From assembly GCF_022370635.2 (NCBI RefSeq), contig NZ_CP092362.2, positions 992,001-1,056,000 on the forward strand: 64,000 nucleotides of DNA, read 5' to 3'. Below are positions 27,354-38,720 of the stretch, piece by piece. Source of the DNA: Mycolicibacterium crocinum. GTDB lineage: Bacteria; Actinomycetota; Actinomycetes; Mycobacteriales; Mycobacteriaceae. Position 1 is the first letter of the stretch. Every line of letters starts with the position of its first letter. Under the pieces are notes generated by a model. That model ran no database searches. It was not told the origin of the DNA and was given only the letters and a program-made list of their open reading frames with translations. A program made the translations under genes and the position numbers.

Positions 27354-28979
27354 CTATGGTGCAAATGATGTAGGTCGGACCTTGTTTTCGTGGGCCCAGG
27401 CCGCGGCCGCGGTGCGCGAGGAGACACCGAGCTTGACGTAGATGTTGGCCAGGTGTCGGCCGACGGTCTTCTCGCTGATGAAGAGCTGCTTGCCGAGGTC
27501 GCGGTTGGAGGCGCCGGCGGCGATGCCGGCCAGCACCTCGAGTTCGCGCTTGGTCAGGCCGCCGGGTGCCGCATCGGCTTGCGGCTGGGCGGCGCCGAGC
27601 TGGTGGTAGATGGCCTGGGCGTTGGCGGCGTCGGCTTCCGCACCGGCGGCGTCTCCGGTTCCTTTGCGGGCTTGGGATAGCCACTCGTAGACCTGGGCCA
27701 TCTCGTAGCGGCATTGGGTGCTGCGGTAGCGGCGTAGAGCGTCTTGCAGAACGGGGAGGGCGTCGTCGTACTTGCCTTGTTTGACGAGTACTGCGCCGCG
27801 GGCGTGGCGGGCCCAGGCGCGAAAGCCGGGGGAGTCGAACTTCTCGGCGCCGGCCTCGAGCTCGGTGCAGTAGCGGTCGGCTTCGTCGACTTTGCCTCGG
27901 GTTAAGGCGATTTCGACGGCGGCGGGCAGTAGACGGGTGCGGTTGATGTCGTCCTGCTCGGCATCCATGCGCATGCGCAGGTCGGTGGCGGCGGCGTCGG
28001 CCTCGCCGAGCTGGCACCGTAAGAGTGCTTCGCCGGGCTGAGGGTCTTTGTTGTGTTCTCGGGCTTTGGCGAATGCCTCGCGGGCGCCGTCGATGTCGCC
28101 CTTGCGGCGACGGATTTCGCCGAGTTCGCAGTAGCCCTTGCCTGCGGTACCGGGGAAGTCGCCGAGGGCGGCGATGGCGTTGACGAGTCGCTGTTCGACC
28201 GCGGTGAAGTCTTGGGTGGCGCTGTGCAGGTCCATCTTGTGGACCTCGCAGGTGGTGCCGTACCAGGAGGCGGAGACCTGCGGGCCCTTGCGCCAGACCT
28301 CCATGGCCTCGAACCAGGTCTTCATGCGGTTGAGGTCGGCGAGGCGATGGCATTCGTGGATGACGGCGCAGTAGATGTCGCCGGCCCAGTCGACGGGGAC
28401 CTGATCGGCGAGGACGGGCATCATCGCCTCGTCGAGTTGGGCGAAGGCCTCGCTGGTGCGGGCGAAGGGGAGCATGGTGACGCCGCTGGCGGTGGAGCAC
28501 AGGGCGTTGAAGCCGGGATCGTTCAGTCTGTCCGTGACTTGTTGAAGTTGCTCCGCGAGATCTTTGGCGACGTCGTTGCGGCCTTCGTCGATGGCGACGA
28601 GGGAGTCGAGGTAGAGCAGGTAGGCCAGGATTTGGTCGTCGGGCTGCTTGTCGTGCAGGCGGCGGCCGCGGCTGATCCAGACGCGGGTGATGGTGAGGTC
28701 CCCGCCGTTGAACCACTGCAGGGCGACCTCGACGGCTTTCATGGCGGCGCCCTGGGTGTCGTCGGCGGCGACGAGGCGGTTAAAGGCCTGCTCAGAGAGC
28801 TGCATGGAGTGCCGGCCGTAGCCGAGGCGCCAGGCGGCCATGCCGTAATCGGACAGGTCGTTGGTGGTGAGTTCTTGGGTTGCTTGCGCCTGGGTGAAGT
28901 GGTCGTAAGCGGTGCGCCAGTCGCCTCGGGCGTAGGCGGCGCGGGCAGCTGCGAGGGCGTCGTTATCGATGGCGTTAAC
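27354..28979 (-). CDS. TPR-like regulator with C-terminal LuxR helix-turn-helix (start codon unresolved)
   Basis: The ~540-residue product has a long helical, TPR-like region (from about DNDALAAARAAYARGDWRTA onwards, with repeated A-x-x-x-G-D units). The LuxR DNA-binding domain at the C-terminus reads LTKRELEVLAGIAAGASN and EKTVGRHLANIYVKLGV. Relatives in mycobacteria start just before the AAYARGDW segment. In this window no ATG, GTG or TTG lies in frame between there and the opposite-strand gene at 29121. The first internal ATG is at 28841, which would remove ~46 conserved residues. The end coordinate given is therefore approximate. A rare start codon (CTG lies nearby) or a small 5' mutation are both possible. 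Confidence 0.8.
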   Translation of the reverse strand, partial: VNAIDNDALAAARAAYARGDWRTAYDHFTQAQATQELTTNDLSDYGMAAWRLGYGRHSMQLSEQAFNRLVAADDTQGAAMKAVEVALQWFNGGDLTITRVWISRGRRLHDKQPDDQILAYLLYLDSLVAIDEGRNDVAKDLAEQLQQVTDRLNDPGFNALCSTASGVTMLPFARTSEAFAQLDEAMMPVLADQVPVDWAGDIYCAVIHECHRLADLNRMKTWFEAMEVWRKGPQVSASWYGTTCEVHKMDLHSATQDFTAVEQRLVNAIAALGDFPGTAGKGYCELGEIRRRKGDIDGAREAFAKAREHNKDPQPGEALLRCQLGEADAAATDLRMRMDAEQDDINRTRLLPAAVEIALTRGKVDEADRYCTELEAGAEKFDSPGFRAWARHARGAVLVKQGKYDDALPVLQDALRRYRSTQCRYEMAQVYEWLSQARKGTGDAAGAEADAANAQAIYHQLGAAQPQADAAPGGLTKRELEVLAGIAAGASNRDLGKQLFISEKTVGRHLANIYVKLGVSSRTAAAAWAHENKVRPTSFAP

Positions 28980-29120
28980 GGTAGCGCGAGCGGTGGCGAT
29001 GTACTGGCTGAACAGTGCGGGTTGCCGGTGGATTCCTGGTTTGCGACGACTCTCGCGCTGCGGGTTCGGAAGTTGTCGGCATACTGTTGACAGCTGTCGA
29101 GGTTGGGTAGGGAGTTGTTC

Positions 29121-29540
29121 ATGCGCGCAGGCCGTGTCGTTGTAGGCGCCGTTGTGGGCTGCCTTGCGTTGGCTAGTGCACCTGTTGCTTCCGCGGCGGG
29201 CGATCTGATGAGCGGCAGCTTCGTCGTCAAGGGCCCGAACGAGATCATCGACACCTGGACGATCTCGAACCTGTGCAACGTGATCGAGACTGGCTGCTTG
29301 GCGAACGTGACCTCGCCGCTGATTACGGGGCAGGCGGTCTACCAAGGCGCGCACACCTGGATGATGCGCGTCGTCGGTCAGGTACCGGTGTGCCCGGACC
29401 GGTCCAAGACCAAGGGCGCGATGGTCTTCACGTGGAACACCCAGACGCTGACAGGTTCGGTGACTGAGATCCAGCAGGGCAATTGCGTGATGACCCGGCC
29501 GGGGCAGTCGATTGTTCCGATTACGTTGGTGGCTGCTTAG
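29121..29540 (+). CDS. Small secreted protein
   Basis: The 139-residue protein has a signal peptide (GRVVVGAVVGCLALASAPVA, cleavage near ASA-AG). The mature domain is rich in beta-strand and carries four cysteines (LCNVIETGC, VPVCPD, GNCVMT) that could make two disulphides. Mycobacterial exported protein of unknown role. Ribosome site GGAG lies 8 bases before the ATG. Divergent from the LuxR-type regulator. Confidence 0.72.
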   Translation: MRAGRVVVGAVVGCLALASAPVASAAGDLMSGSFVVKGPNEIIDTWTISNLCNVIETGCLANVTSPLITGQAVYQGAHTWMMRVVGQVPVCPDRSKTKGAMVFTWNTQTLTGSVTEIQQGNCVMTRPGQSIVPITLVAA

Positions 29541-29638
29541 GGGCGATGGGGGACCGAACCCGACGAGCTGCGTAGCGCGGAGAGGCCCGGCGATCCAGGC
29601 TCCCTTAAGGTGCCCGAGAAGCAAGCAGGTACTGGGGT

Positions 29639-29845
29639 ATGGGCGAGCTCGCAGTCATGTCGACGTCGACGTCATTGTCGGACTGGATGAGCGACGCTGA
29701 TTTCAACTGGCGACAGCGGTTGGCTCCAGTCCGCCTCGCAATAGAAACCAATTTTTCTGCTGACGAAGTGCTAGAGATACAACGCAATCTAGGCCGCACC
29801 GCTCAACAGTTGAGCAACCGAGGTTGGTCTCACGAGAAGACATAA
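29639..29845 (+). CDS. Small hypothetical ORF at the left edge of the defence island
   Basis: A 68-residue frame, less GC-rich than its neighbours, ends in CAT-AAGGAG, which is also the ribosome site of the next frame. No domain is recognised. Together with the next frame it may be debris of a replaced defence locus, or a real small gene. Confidence 0.35.
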   Translation: MGELAVMSTSTSLSDWMSDADFNWRQRLAPVRLAIETNFSADEVLEIQRNLGRTAQQLSNRGWSHEKT

Positions 29846-29854
29846 GGAGCTACC

Positions 29855-30091
29855 GTGCCGGGCGGCGCCGCTAAGCGCATCACAGAGAACATCGCTTTGG
29901 TTATGGAGTCTGCCATGAAGCGAGTCTCTGACTTCGACTGCGGCGAAGAGACGTCTTGTTATCGATGCCTGCGGACGTACAGGAACGCGCGCGACCACGA
30001 ACGCCTGTCACGGCGAGGAGCACTGAGCTTACTGGAACCTGGAGACGCAGCCGCCCGTAAAAGGCGGACTCCCGCCGCCGAACGCCGGTAG
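29855..30091 (+). pseudogene. C-terminal remnant of a DUF1998 helicase-type protein
   Basis: The 78-codon frame contains SCYRCLRTYRNARDHERL followed by SRRGALSLLEPG. This is the end of a DUF1998 domain, the Cys-rich C-terminus of large DNA helicases and of DISARM DrmB. Only the last ~60 residues of the parent are present, so the gene is a fragment, although a GTG with a perfect AAGGAG at 7 bases could still express it. Upstream sequence holds no helicase motifs in any frame. It marks the left end of the island and shows that a different defence system once stood here. Confidence 0.7.
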
Positions 30092-30134
30092 TTTTGGCCC
30101 ATCTTGTATCAGACCTTGGGAGTGAACCGCAATC

Positions 30135-32104
<1,970 letters not shown>

Positions 32105-32108
<4 letters not shown>

Positions 32109-33430
32109 GTTGGCCGAGCTACCCTGCCTACAAGGAATCCGACGTGGAGTGGCTTGGCGAGATTCCTCACGAATGGAGCACGTCAAGACTGAAGTACTTC
32201 ACGTCCTCGATGGCTGGCGGTACACCCGACACCGAGAACCCGTCGTACTGGTCAGAAGACGGCTCAGGCATCCCTTGGGTGGCCATCGGTGACATGAGCC
32301 GTAGCGACGAGGTCTGGACCACGACAAAGTCCGTTAGCCAAGCTGGTCGCGCAAGCAAGAGTCTCCGTGTGGGCTGTCCAGGAACTGTCCTTTTCGCGAT
32401 GTACGCCAGCGTTGGCGAGGTCTCTGTGTTGCGCGTACCTGCTGTATGGAACCAAGCCTTGCTTGGATTAAGAGCGGATGAGCGACTCTGTACCGGACGC
32501 TTCCTGTTCTACTGCCTGCGCACGGTGACGGACCGCTTGCCTAGCCTTTATCGAAGTAACACGCAGAACAACCTGAATGCCGATCAGGTTGCGAACCTAG
32601 CGTTTAGCCTGCCTTCGTTGGATGAGCAGCGCGCAATCACAAGCTTTCTCGACTACGAGACCGCCAAGATCGATGCTCTGATCAGCAAGCAGGAGTATCT
32701 CATTGCCACCCTGCAGGAGAACCGGTCCACCACGGTGGATCTCGTACTTGAACATCACGGGTTCACTGCGCCACGGTCGCTGGCTGACCTCGAATCAGCT
32801 ACGCCGCCAAAGGGATGGCGGATCATTCGCTTGGGCGGCCTGCTGCGCCAACTTACGAACGGATTCGTAGGACCCACACGCGACATCTTGGTGGATGACG
32901 GTGTGCCCTACATACAGGGGACACACATCAAGCAAGGCCGGATCGAATTTGACCGCCGCCCCTTCTACGTTCGCCGAGAGTGGCACGATGAACGCCCCCG
33001 GATCCACCTTCGTGAAGGCGATGTGTTGATAGTTCAGACGGGTGACATAGGTAAGGTGGCCGTTGTACCACCCAACTTTGGTGATGCAAGTTGCCACGCG
33101 CTGCAAATAGCCAGGGTCAAGCCTGAGACGTTAACTGGCAGTTACCTCGGGGCGTTCCTTAGCTCCTGGGTCGGCTACCACTACCTTTGTTCGTTGGCGA
33201 CGGGTGCGCTACACCCTCACCTAGAGGCTGGGATTCGCGCCGTCCCAATAGTCGTTCCCCCGCTTGATGTTCAAAAAGTGATCGTTAGCCAGGTAGACGA
33301 GCAGACTGCGAAAATCGACCTTCTTGTCGCCAAGGCGACTGCATTTGTCGACGTTCTGCGGGAGTACCGATCTGCTCTAATCACTGACGCGGTGACGGGC
33401 AAGATCGATGTGCGGAATTCGGCGGCGTGA
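32105..33430 (+). CDS. hsdS: Type I restriction-modification specificity subunit HsdS
   Basis: The 441-residue protein has two target-recognition domains. Each begins with the usual W-x-x-x-x-L motif (GEIPHEWSTSRLKYF at about 16-30, and GWRIIRLGGLLRQL in the middle). Each is followed by a conserved helix starting LDEQRAITSFLDYETAKIDA or LDVQKVIVSQVDEQTAKIDL. Two TRDs imply a bipartite DNA site; the sequence cannot be predicted by eye. The TRD regions are less GC-rich than the rest, as expected for exchanged segments. Confidence 0.95.
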
Positions 33431-34338
33431 TCATGGCGGGGGCCCAGACCATCCAGATCTACCTACCGTCCGGTGACCCCGCAGGGATGCGCGTGGCCAA
33501 CCTGACGACCCGCACTGTCCGGGTATTCGAGGTACCGCGTTCGCTGCTCCCTCACTTTCTGAAACGTCCCGAGTCCGGGCAAGTCGGCGTCTACTACTTG
33601 TTTGGCGCGAACGAGGATGAAGCACCCCAGTGCTACATCGGCCAATCTGGGAATGTCGGTGTAAGGCTGCAGCAACACACTTCGACCAAGGACTTCTGGA
33701 CTAGAGCGATGGTGGCGGTGTCGCTGACCAACGAGTGGACCTCCACGCACGCGGCCTACCTCGAATGGCTGTCCCTGGTGCGGGCCAAGGCCGCCGGACG
33801 GTACAACCTGGTCAACGGCAACCAGGCGTCGAACCCATTCACCCCCGAGCCTCTTGAGGCTGACTGCCAGGAGTTCATCGACACCATCGCGGTGCTGCTG
33901 GCCACATTAGGCGCTCCCGTGCTTGAAGAGGTGCAAAGGTTTTCGGCGTCGAATCAGACGGCGGACGAAGCGCCCATCGCGGAGCCCGACAGATTGTTCC
34001 TCCGGGAGCGGGGCTGTGACGCTGTGGGCTATCAAACGCCAGAGGGTCTCGTAGTGCTTGCGGGTTCCAAGGGGCGACCGGGACTGCGCCCGTCTTCCCC
34101 AGAGAACATCGGTCGGTGGCGCGACGCATTGGAAGCAGACGCGGTTATCAGACAGAGCGACACGGAGCTCGTGTTCCTCAAGGATCACTTGTTTTCGAGC
34201 CCATCTGCCGCCGGTGGTGTCTTGATCGGAGGCAGCAACAACGGTCGAATCAGTTGGCGTAACGCCGAAGGTCATTCAATCAATCACCTAGAACAACTTG
34301 TTCTCGGGTCTACCGGTAGCGAGGAGCAGCCGCAGTGA
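33427..34338 (+). CDS. GIY-YIG nuclease with C-terminal DUF4357
   Basis: The 303-residue protein has a GIY-YIG-type domain (about 52-140): GVYYLFG, then CYIGQSGNVGVRLQQH and a downstream Glu-containing AAYLEWLSL. A DUF4357-like C-terminal part follows (LAGSKGRPGLRPSS, then FSSPSAAGGVLIGGSNNGR). The pair is a recurrent accessory of restriction loci; its role is not settled. It lies inside the RM operon, starting at a GTG that overlaps the hsdS stop and ending in a GTGA overlap with hsdR. The operon structure shows it is made together with the RM complex. An ATG six bases further in is an alternative start. Confidence 0.85.
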   Translation: MIMAGAQTIQIYLPSGDPAGMRVANLTTRTVRVFEVPRSLLPHFLKRPESGQVGVYYLFGANEDEAPQCYIGQSGNVGVRLQQHTSTKDFWTRAMVAVSLTNEWTSTHAAYLEWLSLVRAKAAGRYNLVNGNQASNPFTPEPLEADCQEFIDTIAVLLATLGAPVLEEVQRFSASNQTADEAPIAEPDRLFLRERGCDAVGYQTPEGLVVLAGSKGRPGLRPSSPENIGRWRDALEADAVIRQSDTELVFLKDHLFSSPSAAGGVLIGGSNNGRISWRNAEGHSINHLEQLVLGSTGSEEQPQ

Positions 34339-37300
34339 CCCAACACCACGAGTCTGCTTTCGAGACTGAGATCTGTGAGTATCTCGCCGCCAACGGCTGG
34401 TTGTACTCGCCCACGGACGACGGCTACGACGCAGAGCTGGCAATGTTCCCGGATGACGTCTTCGATTGGCTTGCCGCCACACAGCCGGAGCAGCTAGCCA
34501 AGCGGGTCAAGCCGGATCTGACTGGTGAGGCCCTAATTAAAGCGCGGGCAGGTGTGCTCTCCACTCTAGTCAAGCAATTGGGCGCTGATCCCAAGGCCAA
34601 CGGTGGCACGTTGTCGGTGCTGCGGCGCGGCTTCAAGGACCTCAACGCCCAGTTTGCGATGTGTCAGTTCCGCCCCAACACGACTCTCAACGAGACCACC
34701 AAGACCCGTTTCGACGCGGTGCGGTTGCGCGTCATGCGGCAGGTGCATTACTCGACGCAAAACTCGAACAGCATCGACTTGGTGTTCTTCGTCAACGGTA
34801 TCCCGGTCGCGACAGCGGAGTTGAAGACCGACCTCAGCGTTCAGAACGTCCACGATGCTGTGCTGCAGTACAAGCATCACCGGCTGCCCAAGGGCGAGCC
34901 GTTGTTGCAGTTCGGTTCTCGGGCGGTGGTGCACTTTGTGGTGTCAAACTCCGAGGTTCAGATGACCACGAAGTTGGCGGGTAAGGACACCGTGTTCTTG
35001 CCGTTCAACCGTGGCGATCGCGGTCATGCCGGGAATCCGGCCAACCCACACGGTTCAGCGACGGCCTACCTGTGGCAACAGATCTTCGACCGCGACACCT
35101 GGTTGGACATTCTCGGGCGGTTCCTGCACCTGCAGATCGACGAGAAGATCGACCCTGCTACTAACAAGAAGGTCCGCAGTCAGCGGATGCTGTTCCCTCG
35201 CTACCACCAATGGGATGTGGTGACCCGGCTCGTCGCGGACACCCGCAGTAAGGGGCCAGGACAGCGGTACCTCATCCAGCACAGCGCCGGATCAGGGAAG
35301 ACCAACTCTATCTCGTGGCTTGCCCACCGACTCTCGGTGCTGCACGACGACGGCAACAAGCCGGTGTTTGATTCGGTCATCGTGATCACGGACCGCAACG
35401 TCCTTGATGCCCAGTTGCAGGAAGCGATCCGCCAGATCGACCGCACTCCAGGAGTGGTCGCGCATATCGCCGGGCTGGGCGGCGCCAAGTCTCAGGAGCT
35501 GGCTGAGGCGTTGAGCGGCGGTACGAAGATCATCATCGTCACAATCCAAACATTCCCCTATGCCCTGCAACTGATCCAGGAGAAAGCCGACCTGAAGGGC
35601 AAGAGCTTCGCGATCATCGCTGATGAAGCTCACTCGTCCCAGGCGGGGGAAGCCTCCAAACGGCTCAAGGCCGCGCTGTCGCAGAGCGAACTGGACGACC
35701 TTGATGACGGCGGCACCATCGACGCCGAGGACGTACTCGCCGCTGAGATGGCCGCCCGCGCCGCCTCAAAGAACCTGTCGTTCTTCGCCTTCACCGCCAC
35801 CCCCAAGGCCAAGACACTGGAGCTATTCGGTCACAAGTCCAGCATCGACGGCAAGCCACACCCGTTCCACCTGTACTCGATGCAGCAGGCGATCGAGGAG
35901 GGCTTCATCCTCGACGTGCTGCGCAATTACACGCCTTACAAGACCGCGTTCCGGCTCACCCACCACGGGCAGACCTTCCAGACCGAAGACACCGCCGCCT
36001 CTGGCACCGTGCAGGTCTGGGGCGAAGCCACGGGCGAGTTGGTTGACAAGAGTGCCGCGATCAAGTCGGTGATGAACTGGGTCAAGCTGCATCCCACCAA
36101 TATCAGCCAGAAAGTTGCGATCATCGTCGAGCACTTCCGCGAGAACGTGGCCTGGCGGCTCGACGGCAAGGCCAAGGCCATGGTGGTCACCTCCTCGCGC
36201 AAGGCCGCAGTGCGCTACAAACTGGCTTTCGACAAGTACATCAACGAGAAGAAGTACACCGACATTGCTGCGCTCGTTGCGTTCTCCGGGGAGGTGACGG
36301 ACCTCGACTCTGGGCTGGAGAAGGTCACCGAGACCTCTGCCCGGATGAATCCCGCCTTGAAGGGGCGCGATCTGCGCGATGCGTTCGCCACCGACGAGTA
36401 CCAGGTGATGTTGGTGGCCAACAAGTTCCAGACCGGCTTCGATCAACCGCTGCTGGTGGCGATGTACGTCGACAAACGGCTGTCAGGGGTCGCGGCGGTT
36501 CAGACCCTGTCGCGGCTCAACCGGACCGCGCCGGGCAAGGATCAGACCTTCGTCCTGGACTTCGCCAACAGCTCCGAGGAGATCGTGGAGGCGTTTGAGC
36601 CCTACTACGAGGCCACGACTCTGGCCGACGTCACCGACCCGAACATCGTGCACCAGACCATGAACAAGCTCGACGCTGCCGGGATCTACCAAGAATCGGA
36701 AGTCAACGGTCTGGTCGCCGACTACCTCAAGTACGGAAAGCAGCCGGCGAAGGGTCACGAGGCGCTCAATAAGTGGGTCAGGCCAGCGCGGGACGTGTTC
36801 CGAGACCGGGAACGTCAGGCTCGCGACCACGGCGACAGTTTGGCACTGGAGGCGTTGGAGATCTTCCGGAAGGACATCGGCACGTTCCTCCGCCAGTACG
36901 ACTTCCTGTCCCAGATCGTCAATTACGAAGACCCCGCCATCGAGAAGCTTTCGATCTACTTGCGGCACCTCGCACCCGTCATCGCCGACGAGCAACTCCA
37001 CCAAGACATCGACCTGTCCGGCGTCGACTTTGATTACCTGGCGCAGCACGCTGGACAATTAACGGACAGCAAGCTTGCCGGCGGTGTGGAGCTGGAACCG
37101 GCCAAAGCCGGAGGCACGGGAACGGCCCGCGACCCCGAGCTGGTCGCGCTGGAGCAGATTATCGCCCAGATCAACGACCTGTTCTCCGGGGAGCACCCAG
37201 ACTTTAGCGTCCGAAACGTTGTCACCCACATCAAAGACCGGCTCGAAGAAAGCGAAACGCTCCAACAGCAGGCCCAAAACAACACGCTGGCTCAGTTCTC

Positions 37301-37460
37301 GGCTAGCCCGGACTTGCACAACGAGTTCGTCGCCGCTGTTATCGGAGCGATGGCGTCCTCGGAGGACCTTTCGACGCAGATTCTCAACAACCAGGAGCTG
37401 TCATCAAAGTTGCTGGGTGAGTTAATCCCTGTCGTTTACAGCGGCCTGAAGCCGGCTTAA
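34335..37460 (+). CDS. hsdR: Type I restriction endonuclease subunit HsdR
   Basis: The 1,041-residue protein is complete. The PD-(D/E)xK nuclease domain shows SIDLVFFVNG and VATAELKTD (about 145-162). The SF2 translocase shows IQHSAGSGKTNSISWL (Walker A, about 315), IADEAHSS (DEAH, about 430), FFAFTATPKAKTLELFG and NKFQTGFDQPLL. A long helical C-terminus (about 790-1041) binds the methylase core. No inactivating change is visible, so the RM system looks functional. Confidence 0.96.
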   Translation: MTQHHESAFETEICEYLAANGWLYSPTDDGYDAELAMFPDDVFDWLAATQPEQLAKRVKPDLTGEALIKARAGVLSTLVKQLGADPKANGGTLSVLRRGFKDLNAQFAMCQFRPNTTLNETTKTRFDAVRLRVMRQVHYSTQNSNSIDLVFFVNGIPVATAELKTDLSVQNVHDAVLQYKHHRLPKGEPLLQFGSRAVVHFVVSNSEVQMTTKLAGKDTVFLPFNRGDRGHAGNPANPHGSATAYLWQQIFDRDTWLDILGRFLHLQIDEKIDPATNKKVRSQRMLFPRYHQWDVVTRLVADTRSKGPGQRYLIQHSAGSGKTNSISWLAHRLSVLHDDGNKPVFDSVIVITDRNVLDAQLQEAIRQIDRTPGVVAHIAGLGGAKSQELAEALSGGTKIIIVTIQTFPYALQLIQEKADLKGKSFAIIADEAHSSQAGEASKRLKAALSQSELDDLDDGGTIDAEDVLAAEMAARAASKNLSFFAFTATPKAKTLELFGHKSSIDGKPHPFHLYSMQQAIEEGFILDVLRNYTPYKTAFRLTHHGQTFQTEDTAASGTVQVWGEATGELVDKSAAIKSVMNWVKLHPTNISQKVAIIVEHFRENVAWRLDGKAKAMVVTSSRKAAVRYKLAFDKYINEKKYTDIAALVAFSGEVTDLDSGLEKVTETSARMNPALKGRDLRDAFATDEYQVMLVANKFQTGFDQPLLVAMYVDKRLSGVAAVQTLSRLNRTAPGKDQTFVLDFANSSEEIVEAFEPYYEATTLADVTDPNIVHQTMNKLDAAGIYQESEVNGLVADYLKYGKQPAKGHEALNKWVRPARDVFRDRERQARDHGDSLALEALEIFRKDIGTFLRQYDFLSQIVNYEDPAIEKLSIYLRHLAPVIADEQLHQDIDLSGVDFDYLAQHAGQLTDSKLAGGVELEPAKAGGTGTARDPELVALEQIIAQINDLFSGEHPDFSVRNVVTHIKDRLEESETLQQQAQNNTLAQFSASPDLHNEFVAAVIGAMASSEDLSTQILNNQELSSKLLGELIPVVYSGLKPA

Positions 37461-37582
37461 CCGCTCGAAACACGCACGCCGACCTAACCGCGGCTTGTCG
37501 CGAATGCGCTCGCTGCTCAGCGTGTCGCATTTTGCTTCCAGAACCAGGCGTGGCTGTCGGCGTCGCTGTGTAACCTCACCGC

Positions 37583-38686
37583 ATGGTTGCTAGCGATCAC
37601 CCTGGCATGTCGGACTATGAGCGTAAGGCATGGGACACGCTGCTCGACGACATTGCGAACAGGTCCACGGGGCAAGGAAGGTTCGGCCGGCTGGCAGGAA
37701 CCGCGACGAGCCAAGCCAAGGACGTTGCCCTCAAGGCAAAGAACGGACTTGTCGACAAAGTGCCGGTGGCGGAGAAGGCATTTGATGCCGTCGACGGTTC
37801 CATTCAGAAGGCCATGGCTGGCCTGCACACGGCGTTCGTCGAGCGAGGCCTCAACTCGGTGCGTGCGGGCTCGATATTCGAGACATTCGCGGCTGAGGGG
37901 GCAGACGTATCGTCCTACGACAGCATCCGCGAGCTGGATCTACGTGTGTGTGACCGTTCGGTACCGAGGCGCAAAGAGAAGTACGTCTTGCTCGCAGCCG
38001 GACAGGGTGCGGCCACCTCGTTGGCCGTCACCGGAGCAACGGTCTCGTCAACGGTTTCGGGTGGCACCACCCTGGGTGTCGGAGCAGGCGCGATTGTCGT
38101 CGACGTGACCGCAGTCATGGTCGGTATGGGCAGAATCGTGGCGTTGGTGGCGGCGCACTACGGCTATGACGTTCGCGAGCCGGATGAGCAAGTGTTTGCC
38201 GCCGGTGTGCTGAGCTACTCGTCAGCCGGCAGCGCCGCGGAAAAGGCTGCGTCGTTGGCTGCGCTGTCTCGTCTGACCCAAGACATGATGCGTCAAGCGA
38301 CGTGGAAACAGTTGCAGCAGCACCAATTAGTGAACGTGATCCAGACGATCGTCACGTCGCTTGGCTTCAATTTGACGAAGAAGAAGCTTGCCCAGGCAGT
38401 GCCCGTCGCCGGCGCAGTGATCAACGGCGGTCTCAACGCGCGTCTTGCGCAGAACACGTTCAACCGCGCGCAAGCGGCGTACCGGCTTAGGTTCGTAACC
38501 GAGAAATATGGACTCGACGCGTCGCAATGGGCTCCGGAGGTTGTGAACAGCGAGTCGACCCAGGCGCCGCTGATCGACGCGATAGTAGAGTCGGAGCTGG
38601 CGACCAACAGCGTTGACGGAGGTTCGCCTTCGGGTCAGCGTCACCCTTCTGATGTAGGTGGCGGAGGTACCGAGGCGCGCCAGTGA
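37583..38686 (+). CDS. EcsC-family protein
   Basis: The 367-residue protein matches the EcsC style: an N-terminal YERKAWDTLLDDI and a Lys-rich helix followed by VPVAEKAFDAVDGSIQKAM. Small-residue-rich hydrophobic stretches follow (SLAVTGATVSSTVSGG, VGAGAIVVDVTAVMVG) that could insert in a membrane, and then KLAQAVPVAGAVINGG. EcsC proteins have no proven activity but recur in defence islands. There is a 122-base gap after hsdR, so it may have its own promoter. Its end overlaps no gene, but the next ATG is only 35 bases on, so it may be transcribed with the DUF6361 operon. Confidence 0.7.
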   Translation: MVASDHPGMSDYERKAWDTLLDDIANRSTGQGRFGRLAGTATSQAKDVALKAKNGLVDKVPVAEKAFDAVDGSIQKAMAGLHTAFVERGLNSVRAGSIFETFAAEGADVSSYDSIRELDLRVCDRSVPRRKEKYVLLAAGQGAATSLAVTGATVSSTVSGGTTLGVGAGAIVVDVTAVMVGMGRIVALVAAHYGYDVREPDEQVFAAGVLSYSSAGSAAEKAASLAALSRLTQDMMRQATWKQLQQHQLVNVIQTIVTSLGFNLTKKKLAQAVPVAGAVINGGLNARLAQNTFNRAQAAYRLRFVTEKYGLDASQWAPEVVNSESTQAPLIDAIVESELATNSVDGGSPSGQRHPSDVGGGGTEARQ

Positions 38687-38720
38687 TGAACTGCCCCAGC
38701 AGCGGCCCGCGAGGACGCGT

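Noticed and set aside
29541..29638. Island attachment site or tRNA at the left edge
   Set aside because: No tRNA-like cloverleaf, integrase or matching repeat at the right edge could be seen.
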